A stretch of 64,000 nucleotides of DNA from Sambucus nigra (Eukaryota > Streptophyta > Magnoliopsida > Dipsacales > Adoxaceae), in NCBI GenBank assembly GCA_949130495.1, contig OX422216.1, positions 105,283,967 through 105,347,966 on the forward strand. The letters are read 5' to 3'. Below are positions 46,643-57,416 of this stretch, one piece after another. Both the position numbers and the translations under genes were made by a program. Position 1 is the first letter of the stretch. Every line of letters begins with the position of its first letter. A model generated the notes under the pieces. It saw only the letters and a program-made list of their open reading frames with translations, did no database searches and was not told the origin of the DNA.

Positions 46643-49447
46643 CTTATGTACCAACTCTCCACCAAGCTTAAGAGGGTCAAAATTGCCCTGAAAGACTTCA
46701 ACAAGAAGTTTTATAACAACATTACCAAGAGAACTTCTGAGTCTAAGGATGTTCTCAAGAATATTAAAATCTGAATTCATAGTGATGGTAGTAACTCTAT
46801 CCTGCAAGCTGATGAGCTAAAGGATAACGCTGAGTGTTGCATGATTGAAGAGGCTTACTTTAAACATAAATCTAGAATTCAGTGGCTTCAGGAGAGGGAC
46901 CTTAACACTAGCTTCTTCCATGCCAAAGTGAGAGGTAACATCAGCAGAAATAAGATCCTAAGGATTCCTGATCAACATGGCCAGAAGGTGGAGGGGCATG
47001 ATCTTATAGCTGAAGAGGCAGTCCGGTCTTTCTCTAATCTCCTAGGATAATCTACTCCTGCAACTAGCCATCATATTTTAAATCATTCCATCACCATAAA
47101 TCTCTCAACTACTCAGGCTTTCCAAATCACTAACCCCATAACTCATGACGTGATTAAGGCTTCTTTCCTTGACCTTGGCAAGGATAAGGCTCTGGGCCTG
47201 ATGGTTTTAGTGCATAATTCTTCATTCACAATTGGGATTTGGTTGGTAATGATGTCACTACTAAAGTGGAGTCCTTCTTTTTTAATAATATTCTTCTCAA
47301 GTAATGGAACTTCACTAGACTTGTGCTTATCCCTAAATCCAAAACCCCAACCACTATGATGGACTTCAAGCCAATTACTTGCTGTAACGCCATTTACAAG
47401 TTCATCTCTAAGGTCATTTTCAACCGAATGAAGCCTCACATCCCTTCTCTCATCAATGATAGGCAATCCACCTTTGTGCATGGTAGGGCCATTGGGGATA
47501 ACATCCTTGTCATGCAAGAGTTGATGAGAAATTACCATAGGAACCATGGTCCCCCAAGATGTGCTTTGAAAATTGATATCCAAAAAGCTTATAACACTGT
47601 CAATTGGGACTTTCTAATCCATGTCCTCTTCCACATGGGATTCCCCCCATATTTATTGGTTGGATCAAAGAGTGTATTACCACTCCAATGTTTTCCATTC
47701 TCATCAATGGAGCCTCACATGGTTTTTTCCAGCTAAGATAGGGCTCAGACAGGGAGACCCTCTCTCCACTACCTTTTTCTCTTCATAATGAAGCCTTTTC
47801 TGGCTTCCTTGATCTCCACACCAACTCCCCTCTCTTTACTTTCCACCCAAAATGTAAAGAGTTGCAATTAAACCATCTTTATTTTGCTGATGATCTTTTT
47901 ATCTAATTAGGTGCTGACCTTAACTCTCTTGCCATCATTAGCACTGCTATTAATCAGTTCAGTTCCATGTCTGGATTACATCCAAACCCTTTGAAGTGTC
48001 CCTTCTTTGCTGCGGGGCCCTCTTTAAATGATAAAACTTCCATGGCCAACTGTTGGGCTTTCAACTCGGTCAACTCCCAGTAAAATACCTTGGTGTTCCT
48101 TTGATTTCCACCAAACTCAAGCATGAAGATTGCCTTCCTATTATTGATAAAATTACTAAAAGAATCATGATCTAGACTAATAGATTCTTGAGCTATGCAG
48201 GTAGACTGAACTTGGTTTTTTCTGTCCTCTTTAGCATGTAAATTTATTGGTCAAGCATATTCATTTTGCCTAAAAGAACAACCGTCAAGATTGACACAAA
48301 ACTTCAAAGATTCCTGTGGTTCGTCCTGACTTGAAACCTTCTGGGGCTAAGGGGAATTGGAGTTTGCTGCCCAAAAATGGAGGGTGGGCTATGGATAAAA
48401 AACATGAGGGAGTGGAATAAGGCTATCATGTTAAAACACCTATGGAATCTATGCAACAAAAAAGATAATTTGTGGTTTAAATGGTGCCACATCTACAAGT
48501 TGAAAGGCGAAAGCTTATGGCATATTCCAGTTCCATATGATGCTTCATGGACCTGGACCAAACTCATGTAACTTAGAGACAAGTTCAGACCGCTCGTTAA
48601 GTCCACCATTGGGAAAGGTCAGAACACATTTTTTTGCCATGATCAGTGGCACCCTAAGGGCCCTCTATGGCTGCTATATGGAGATAGAATAATCTATGAT
48701 GCTGCTAGAAACCACAAAGCTAAGGTTACTGACTTCATTTTAAATGGAAATTGGGCTTCTCCAGCTTCTACTACTTGGGAACTAAACGAGATCAAATATG
48801 ATGCACTTCCCCTTATCTATCCCAATACGGATGACTGCATTGTTGGACCCCTAAGCCTAATGGTATCTTCACCATCACATTTTCTTGGAACACTATCAGA
48901 AACCACAACCCCTCCCCTAGATGGGCTCCCACTATTTGGAATTGTAGTATCATTCCAAAATCTGCCTTTATTCTATGGTTGGTTTGCAAGAATGCAATCA
49001 ACACTAAAGATAAGACCCAAACTGGGGTATCTCTAATGACAGTAAATGTGTGTTTTCTAACAATGCTATCGAAAATCATGACCACCTCTTCTTCAATTGC
49101 ATATTCTCCAAAACTATTTGGGAGGAGGTCAAGTATGATAACTCCTACATCAATACTGTAACTAATTGGGAGAAAATCATTGACAAGGCTGCTACGCACT
49201 TTGATGGTAACAACATTATTGCCAAGCTCAGAAAGTGTTGCATTGCTGCCACTATCTACTGCATATGGATTCAGAGGAAAAATAGAATCTTCAAGAACAA
49301 GTTCTCCAACTATGTTGGCATCATGAGAGACATTGCTTTCCTTGTTAGATGCAAGTCCCTCATGTGGACTAAATCGAGGAGAAACTTCAAGTCTTGGCTT
49401 ATCTACAGAAATTGGGGTCTAGATGAGAATCAATTGCTTTTTTGTTA
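46643..49447 (+). pseudogene. LINE E ORF2: RT, connection and zf-RVT
   Basis: Linker with SRIQWLQERDLNTSFFHAK (46850-46925). RT N-terminus with VLIPKSKTPTTMMDFKPI, FVHGRAIGDNILVMQELM and the palm ALKIDIQKAYNTVNWDF (47320-47610). RQGDPLS in a shifted frame (about 47750). An intact LYFADDLFI at 47877-47903. Post-RT KYLGVPLIST and LSYAGRLNLV. Connection WHPKGPLWLLYGDRI. zf-RVT FSNNAIENHDHLFFNC and ATIYCIWIQRKNRIF (49050-49290). It ends LDENQLLFC at 49447. Frameshifts and several stops inactivate it. Confidence 0.88.
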
Positions 49448-49617
49448 ATTGGCTTTGTGTCCTTTGCCTTTTTGATGTTTTCCTGTAGCTTTTCATGCTT
49501 TATTTGGATTATTTTCTCCTATGAAAATTGATCCAAGGAGGGTATGCCCTCCTTATCTTATACATTTGTGTTTGTTTAATTGATTCTTACTTACCAAAAA
49601 AAGAATTGACATCCCTA

Positions 49618-50530
49618 TATCGACAACAATAAGTGACACATCCAGCTCTAGAAGAAATTTTAGATGAGACTCGAAGCATGAATGCTGTCAAAGAATCTCT
49701 GAGACAATAACCTACTTCATTTATTGGAAATCTAGGCGCCAACGAAGCTAAAAAATGGATGTGCCAAATTATCAAAATCTTTAATGGAGTAGGAATTATT
49801 GCCAATCTCTAAGTTACCTCAGCCGCCTACATGTTTGAAGGTGAAGCTGATTACTGGTGGCAAGCTATATCTCATAGTCATAATGTAGCTACATTAACGT
49901 GGGCACAATAAGAACTCTTCTTCAAAAAGTATTTTTCTAAAACTAGGTGAGATCAATTAACCATAGATTCTGAAGGTTACAATAAGCAAGTCTATTTGTG
50001 GCTCAGTATCTAGCAAAGTTTACTGAGTTGTTCGGTTATGCCATTGAATATGTGGATACCGAGACAAAGAAATACAAGCAGTTTGAAAGAGGACTACATC
50101 CGAGAATCAAAACTTCTATTGCCCCTTTGCAGATTCAAGATTTTCTCAAATTATCAAATTTATAGAAATTTTTGGACGAAATTCTTTTGGTTTTGATCAT
50201 TCCCCTCACCCCGTTACTAGAAACAATCTTGTTTTTAGGACTTTACCTCACCCACGACCCCAGTCTTACCCTAACCCTAGTGGGCAAGTTTATTCCCCAA
50301 TTCGCCACAGCACCACCTATCCATTGATTCGTTGTGATGAATGTAAGGAACTAAGATGTATTCACCCCCAGTGTCCCAAGTTGAAACCTTCTACAATCCA
50401 TCGTCAATTAAGAAACCCCTGGAGCATTCAAAATCCTCATCCTTTCGATAATTAGACTAGGTCGAACCTTATCAAGAAAATTGAACCAATCCCTCGCCGT
50501 GGAAAGAATTATGCTATACTGTCTATACGA
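49618..50530 (+). pseudogene. Gypsy X gag, main part
   Basis: Continues the 33522 frame after LINE E: HPALEEILDETRSMN, FIGNLGANEAKKWM, YMFEGEADYWWQAISHS and LFFKKYFSKT. These are the retrotransposon gag signature (W-W, YFP-type). A frameshift at about 49990 is followed by KKYKQFERGLHPRIKTSI. The zinc-knuckle region near 50340-50400 is badly decayed (CDECKELRCIHPQCPK). Many stops are present, so this is an old copy. Confidence 0.8.
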
Positions 50531-53500
50531 AATTAACATGACGTGATAAAAGGTATAATACTCTTTCATAATATTCCTGCTCATATTTTATTTGATTCTG
50601 GTTAAACACATTCATTCGTAAGCCTTAAACTAGCTAAAGTTTTACAAATTTTGCCTACATCTTTAACTACTCCCTTGGACATAGAATTACCTACGAGTGA
50701 AATTAATAAACCTACCCAAGGGTATGAAAATTTTAAAATTCACCTAACATTAGTTACGCTATTTGTAAAATTGATAATTTTGGATATTTATGGATTCGAT
50801 ATTATGATCGGGATGGATATGTTGTCAAGACATCACACTTATATCAATTGTCATTCAAAGAGAATTTAAATTTGAGGCCAAGAAAATTTCCCTTTTATGT
50901 TTTAAGGAATTGGTCATTCTTAACTCTCGACCTCCCAAATCCCAAACTTCTCTTCCTTAATTCCTAAAATTTTGGAACAATTCGAAGATGTTTTTCCCGA
51001 AGAGTTGCCAGGTATACCCCCTTCTCAAGAAATAAAATTTACCATTAATCTTTATCCCAACACTTCTCGTATTTCGATACTCCATATCGGATGGCTCCTT
51101 TAGAACTCCGAGAACTTCATACCCAACTAGATGATATTATTGAAAAGGGTTTTATTCACCTTAGTTCATCTCCTTGGGGAGCGCCTGTGTTATTTGTCAA
51201 GAAACACGATGGAAGCTTTAGGTTATGCATAGATTGTCGTAAGCTGAACTAAGTAATTATTAAGAATAAATACCCTCTACCTAGAATTGTAGATTTATTC
51301 AATCAACTTAGAGGATAGAGGATCTTTTCTAAAATAGACTTATGATTTGGTTATCATCAATTACGAGTAAGAGAAGAAGATATTCCAAAAAATGCTTTTT
51401 GAACTCGTTATGGACATTTTGAATTCATCGTAATGTCTTTTGGATTGACCAATACCCCGCAGCTTTTATGGATATTATGTATAGAATCTTTAAACATTTT
51501 CTTTACAAATTTGTTATCTTGTTTATTGATGATATTCTTGTCTATTACCAAAGTCATGTAGAGTATGACCAATATTTAGAGACGATATTAGGCACTTTAA
51601 GAAACCATAGATTGTATGCCAAGAAGACATAGTGTGATTCTTGATGAAAGAAGTAAAATTCTTAGGATATGTGATTTTTAAAAATGGAATCCAAGTCGAT
51701 CCAGCCAAATTTTCAACCATTTTAGAATGGAAGAACCTCACCGATGTCACCGAAACAAAGAGTTTTCTCGTATTAGCAAGTTATTATTACTTCTTTGTAG
51801 AAGGATTTTCTCGAATTGATCTTCCACTAGTATAGCTAATTAGGAAGGGAGTACCATTTGTATGGACAACTGAATGTGATCAAGCATTCCAGATTTTAAA
51901 CGACAAATTAACCACTACTTTTGTCTTAACTATTCCTTCTAGTAATGTAAAATATGATGTATATACATATGCCTCATTGCAAGGATTAAGGTGTGTCTTA
52001 ATGAAAAGAGGAAGAAGAGTAGTAGAGTATGGATCACGACAACTCAAGACCCATGAATGTAATTACCCTATACATGATTTGGAGTTACCGGTCGCGGTCT
52101 TTGCTTTAAAGATATGACATTATTACCCTTATAGTGAAGAATTTCAACTCTTTTTTACCACAAAAGTTTAAAATATATCTTCACTCAAAATGATTTGTAT
52201 CTAAGACAATGACATTGGATGGAATTTTTAAAAGATTATCATTTCAAATTAGACTAACACCCAGGAAAAGGAAATGTGGTCGTTGATGCTCTAAGTCATA
52301 ATCCCATTTTAAGACAACAAACCTTGATCCCTTATGATATTGCTGCTACCGTAGAGGAATATGACCTTCAACTAACCCCGTCTTTCTCAAAATTTTCCAA
52401 TATAATTGCCTATCCAGATTTAGGAAAGAAAATTTTTGCACAACAGTCCCAAGATCCTTTTACACAACAAGTGCAGTATAAAACCCATGACTTCTCATAT
52501 AATAAAGAAACAGGGCTACGATTTAGAAATAGATTGTATATGCCTAATGAATCATCTCTTCGAGAAGAAGTATTGCAGGAAGCCCATCGTTCTAAGTTCA
52601 TGATTCGCCTCGAAAGATCCAAAATGTATCACATGTTTATGAAATAATATTGGTGGCCAAGTATGAGGAATGGTATAGAGAATTTTGTGAAAAAATGTCT
52701 TACTTGTCAATAAGTAAAGATAAAACACCAGCATCCTAGTGAACTTATCCAACCACTACCAATTCCAGAATGGAAATAGGATCATATCACCATGATTTTT
52801 ATTAACGTACTACCCTGTACGTCCTAAGGTTACAATTCCATTTGGGTGATAGTAAATTGACTTACCAAATCTAGTCATTTTCTACGAATAAAAACCACTG
52901 ATTCTTTTCAAAATCTTAGTAAACTTTACATTCGAGAAGTTGTTCGATTACCTGGATTTCCCATATCCATCGTATCAGATAGCAATTCTTGTTTTGTAGG
53001 AAGATTTTGGCGAGCACTTCAAGCCACAATGGGTACTAAAATCCATTTGAGTACCGCCTTTCGTCCTCAGACGGGTGGACAATCTGAACATACAATTCAA
53101 ACATTAAAAGATATGTTATACATCAGATATGCCCAACAATTGGAGTGAACATTTACCACTTGCTGAGTTTTCCTATAACAACAGTTATTAGTCAAGTATC
53201 AAAGTCGCCCAATTCAAATCTTTGCATGGAAGACCATGGCGCTTGCCCGCATGTTGGAATGAGTCAGGAAATAATAAACAATTAGGTCCTAAAATAATCT
53301 AAAAAACCACTGAGAAGATACAACAAATCAGAGGAAGATTAAAAACAGCCCAAGATTGTTAGAAAAGTTATGCCAGCCATCTCCAGAAGCCCCTGGATTT
53401 TCAAAATTGTGACTAAATGTTTCTATTAGTTTCTCCTCGAAAGCAAATTTTATGTTTTGGGAAGAAAGGAAAATTAACACAAAGATATATTTGACCTTTC

Positions 53501-53597
53501 ACTTTACTAAACGCATTGGCTCTATAGCCTTTAAGTTAGAATTACCAGTGGAGTTATTCAATATCCATATTGTATTCCATGTATCCCAGTTACGCCA
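50531..53597 (+). pseudogene. Gypsy X pol: PR, RT, RNase H, integrase
   Basis: Protease HILFDSG-stop-THSF at about 50590. RT at 51080-51560 with [36 protein letters not shown] and FIDDILVYY after a frameshift. Thumb and RNase H at 51640-52280 ([43 protein letters not shown]). Integrase zinc region KCLTCQ at 52695 and core (VSDSNSCFVGRFWRALQ with Asp to Ser-type damage, TAFRPQTGGQSEHTIQTLKD). C-terminal HIVFHVSQLRHV at 53560-53597, where a long LTR was inserted. Dozens of stops and frameshifts make this the most decayed gypsy copy here. Confidence 0.88.
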
Positions 53598-54708
53598 TGT
53601 AACACCCCGTATTTTTAATGATTTTTAAAATGGGATTAATTAGATTTAATTATGGGTTTATTAAAAATTAATCTGAATTTAAATATTACTCGAGAATAAA
53701 GTAATATGTGATTTATGTTGAATATTAATTGGTAATTAAAAGTAATATATTTGATTATGACTTTACATAGGATTATGATTTTATAAAATGATCGCGAGTG
53801 ATGAATATGACAATTATGTTAATTAAGTCGGGACGTGCGTGTGAGTCGTGTCGGGATTGTATTTTAGTGGAATGAAAAGTAGATTATTTTTATGTCATCC
53901 GAATGGTCGTTCTGACTGCACCAAAATGTCTGAAAGGGTTTAAATAGTCACAATTGAGTACCCGGGGGTTATGCTCGGGTCTTGGGAGTTTTTGAGATTA
54001 ATCGGGACTTATTTAGGTGACTTTTGGCCTTTTTAATGGTAGTTGAAAGGACAAAACAGGATTTCACCTTTAAAATCAAAGGTCGGTCTTAGGGAATAGT
54101 CACTTCCACAAACCCCAAAGTTAAGAAAATTATGCAGAGAGTAAGAGAGAAAGTGGAGAGACTTGAGAAAGAATTTCAAGAGCCTAAGGGAAGGATTTGA
54201 CGAATTTGTGCAAGAACAAACCAGGAGTGAAAGAAATTCGTGGAGGATATAATTCTTCTTTAATGGTTTAAACATGCAATCTAAAGGCAAGTGATTAACT
54301 ATTGCAAATTTTAGCATGTATATTGTCCATGTTAGTATGTTTAGAAAATTATGAAAAGTTGTACGAATTAAGATGATTTTTGATGAATCCTTGAAATGAG
54401 AATTATGTAGGATTAATCACTTTTTGAATATATGGTTTAATCCACGAAATTTGGTGAAAAAAATCTGGGATTTATAGTTGTTCTTGGAGAAATGATAAAA
54501 TAAAAAGGTTATGAATTTTAAGGGAAATAACATGATTTAATTGAAACTTCTTGATGAATTTATGTTGTTAAATGTTAGAAATAATTTATACATCTTGATA
54601 TATCATTTGAGATGAATTATGAGGAGTTTGTGATGAATTGATAATGGTTTTGATGATGAAAAAGTGAAAAACCCGTAGGTAAATATATGCAGAATCTGGG
54701 CAAATATC

Positions 54709-54762
54709 TGATCGATCGATCGACTCAAGAATGTCGATCGACCAGGAACAGTCGATCGATCA
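54709..54762 (+). repeat. GATCGATC palindrome cluster (53.6-kb LTR)
   Basis: Words TGATCGATCGATCGA, GTCGATCGAC and GTCGATCGATCAAC occur at 1,111 bp from the LTR start. Confidence 0.93.
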
Positions 54763-55714
54763 ACTCCCCCTGGAAATGTAATTTATTTCCTTTTTAAATA
54801 TTTATTTAAATACCAACTTGGAAAAATATTTGGTGATGATTAATTGAATAAATTGGGACTTAGACAAGGGCATTAGGGTATACTTAAGACCCGGAAAATG
54901 TTATGGGACGGAATGGGGGAAATTAACGAGTGTGAATTAAATTTGTTACGGAGGAGAAATATATAAAGTGGGGTTTAAATCAAATAAAGGATGATGTAAG
55001 GTTAGTATCAGTAGCAAGGGAGTTATTATTACCGGAATAACCTTAGGCATATATGGGATTAACCATGGGGATGGAATAAAGGGTTAAAATTGAATTAGGG
55101 ATTATCGAGAAATAAACCTAATTGATGATAATTTTAATTCGTAGATATTCGGCAGTTGTGATGACATGGACTATTAGGATGTGAGTGGATACCTACTGAA
55201 TTTACATACGGAATAAATAATTACCCTTCGAGTGATGAGAGAAACGCGGGAAAATAATTGGAGAAGTAAAGTCATAATCTATAAATACGTAGGATATGAG
55301 AGATAAATATACTACGTATGGAAATTATTATATGGGTTGTTCGTGTGCCCTATTGTTATTATATATATAAGTGGGGTGAATACCTATATTATTATTTATT
55401 GTGTGTATGACATACCTATACTGCTTGCTATCGGGGTGGAGGTTTCGCATTGTGGATGATCTTATCTTGATGAGCCCATTTGGTGGGATTTTAGATTCGT
55501 ACCCTAAGCATAGGACCTTGGACACGTGCTATCGGTGTGAATGATAGTTTTGATGGTTGAATGGGAATGTAGGTATGTGCGTGACCCATTTGGATGTAAA
55601 GTATGATCTCCACCAATATGTGTGTTATGTTATTTATGGTTCGTGAGAGACGCCGAACCAATAGTCCTTTATACAACGAGAGATGTATCAGGACATGATA
55701 GCAGAGTGATGAAT

Positions 55715-55850
55715 ATACATACTATGATGTGATCTACTGTTTGAATTAGTAGATTAAACTATATATACTGGGACGTAATCTACTATGTGAAATTTTTAGA
55801 TTAATATATATATACTATGAGGTAATCTACTGTGTGAAATTGTAGATAAA
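55715..55850 (+). repeat. Minisatellite with GTAATCTACT core
   Basis: Three units of the type TACTATG(A)xGTAATCTACTxTxTGAA occur with period about 50 bp (near 55719, 55766 and 55816), inside the LTR. Confidence 0.8.
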
Positions 55851-56562
55851 AATGAATAATGATATCTGATTGAATTAAGTAAGTGAATACTTAATCTTAA
55901 AGTTATGAAAGCCTAGTTCATATTAAAGAGAAATGAACATGTTTAATTATTATACGTATTATGTGGAAAATAAGGGGAAATGATATGGGTTAGAATCATA
56001 ATTGAAAACCTTAATTTGGGAGATGATAAGGTACGTTAGGCGTGCACACTAGATGAGAGGTGAGAATTCTCAAGTGAGAGTCGGGAAGCTAACATGTACA
56101 TAATAATTGCTTAATTGCACTTGTTAAGCACTTGCTATTTTAAAAATCTTTTACAATCGGGCTCTGACCCTTTTCCTTGCATATTATCTTCTCTATTGTA
56201 TCTTATACATCAGGTATCCAGTATCAGGGATACCGTAATAGAATATGGATATCTTAACGGGTTATAGCTTCTAGTGTAGAGGCATATTTGCTTAGACGCT
56301 TTCATTCTGTTGATTCACACATCTGTAGTGTCTACTTTCATTTAGGACATGTCTCTCAGGATTCTAGTTATTTCATTTCTATTCTAGAGATTGTAATCAT
56401 TTATGACAATACTGTTGATATCAGTTTTATTTGATGGTAATGAAATATTTTAACCGAGGAGATATTCTAGTCGCATTTAGCCTTGTTCAGTTATGATGTG
56501 ATGTTGTCTATTATTATTACACTTTGTGGAATGGTTTTAATTAAATTAAAAATGGAAAAGTT

Positions 56563-56960
56563 GGGAGGAATAAATGGATTATGCTAATTCTGAATATTTA
56601 GGAAAGAACTTCTATAATAGACGTAGGTGTCTATCCTTTTCAACCACTATCTATTGCTTGTGGATTGAGAGGAGTGCGAGATTTTTCATTAATAGGGCCA
56701 AGAGTATTGATATGATTGTTAGAGATATTGTTGCTATGGTTAGCTCTAGGGTTTCGAAGTGGAAGAATAGTAGGAATGCTATGTTAACTGGATGGTGTGC
56801 ATGAACTGGGACATCCCAGAATCTGTGATGTCTTAATTGGGCTTTTGTTTAGTGTTTGGTTGTTTATGTCCTTTGGGGTATGCCCCATCAGATTGAGGTT
56901 TTCCTTCGATTGCTTGTTGTAATTATTGTTTCGTGGTTCTAATATACATAATTTCCTCCC
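56563..56960 (+). mobile_element. LINE G: short 3' LINE fragment
   Basis: 398 bp flanked by an exact 15-bp target duplication AAAAATGGAAAAGTT (56548-56562 and 56961-56975). It encodes only the zf-RVT-distal tail (FSTTIYCLWIERSARFF, 56634-56684) and a 3' UTR with hairpin TGGGGTATGCCCCA (56874-56887). This is typical 5' truncation of target-primed reverse transcription. It lies within the long LTR. Confidence 0.92.
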
Positions 56961-57092
56961 AAAAATGGAAAAGTTTTGACACTAGCTTAATTATTTATTA
57001 GGTGAATTAATGAGGAAGTTATTTTTGACAGTGATGCTAAGAATGAACCAACTAGATATTCCGATTTAATTTAATAAAGGACTGATCACCCG

Positions 57093-57345
57093 ATGTTTTC
57101 CTGAACTGTTCCATGTCATTATATGGCAAGAAATTTCTGCACAACCTAACCATGAGATTGAAGAATGCCCTGTCTAAATTTAAAACCATCAGGTGAAAAT
57201 TCTCAAAAATAAAGAAATTCCCTTAGTCAAGATACTTTGAGAACATCAAAATCAGCAGCAGGGAACCCAAACAAGCAATGAAAGAACAATATTTGAATCT
57301 TTTTGAAGGTAGAATTTGAGGATGATTTTTTTTAGGTAAGTAGAT
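57093..57345 (+). pseudogene. Gypsy X pol C-terminus (chromodomain remnant)
   Basis: Reads QPNHEIEECPV, then KILKNKEIPLVKIL-stop-EHQNQQQGT. This aligns in order with the chromodomain tail of the Tekay-like pol at 28230-28380 (QPNSSYEEGPV, KLRSKVVPLVRVKWQHHNVEEST). It shows that gypsy X continues on the far side of the 53.6-kb LTR. Confidence 0.65.
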
Positions 57346-57416
57346 TGTAACATCCACACTTCCTAAGCGAGCTAATTACTATTCATTATTACTTACAAAT
57401 CCCATTATACCCCCTC
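57346..57416 (+). repeat. Start of gypsy X 3' LTR
   Basis: 71 bp starting TGTAACATCCACACTTCC, nearly identical to 10595-10665. It ends at CCCCTC, where the next LTR element inserted. In the 10.6-kb copy the sequence continues ATGGAGTATTC. Confidence 0.75.

Larger units (their letters stand above)
33615..49600 (+). mobile_element. LINE E: full-length L1-clade LINE with two nested insertions
   Basis: It is flanked by an exact 17-bp target duplication AAGAATTGACATCCCTA (33598-33614 and 49601-49617) and ends TTACTTACC plus A's. Removing the gag-only retrotransposon and the hAT-like element with their duplications leaves about 5.63 kb: 5' UTR, ORF1, ORF2 (EN-RT-zfRVT) and a 3' UTR with hairpin GGAGGGTATGCCCTCC (49538-49553). 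Full length is argued by the 5' motif shared with LINE I and complete domain order. Confidence 0.93.
54287..56213 (+). other. Candidate GC-AG leader intron in the 53.6-kb LTR
   Basis: Borders are TAAAG/GCAAGTGATTA and ACATCAG/GTATCC, 1,927 bp, at conserved offsets. Confidence 0.35.
53598..57092 (+). repeat. Long LTR, 3'-truncated, inserted in gypsy X
   Basis: It starts TGTAACACCCCGTATTTTT. It is homologous to the LTRs at 18564, 28472 and 41490 and stops at GATCACCCG, about 31 bp before the expected end (GGTATTTAATTAGGC...TTACA). Gypsy X coding resumes beyond it, so it is an insertion and not the 3' LTR of gypsy X. The missing right end and TSD imply a small junction deletion. It contains a palindrome cluster (54709-54762), intron-like borders (54287, 56213), a triplicated minisatellite (55715-55850), AATAAA at 57073-57078 and LINE G. 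Confidence 0.85.

Noticed and set aside
53598..57092. 3' LTR of gypsy X
   Set aside because: It belongs to the other LTR family, interrupts pol before the chromodomain, lacks a PPT in front, and gypsy X coding plus its own LTR start follow at 57.1-57.4 kb.
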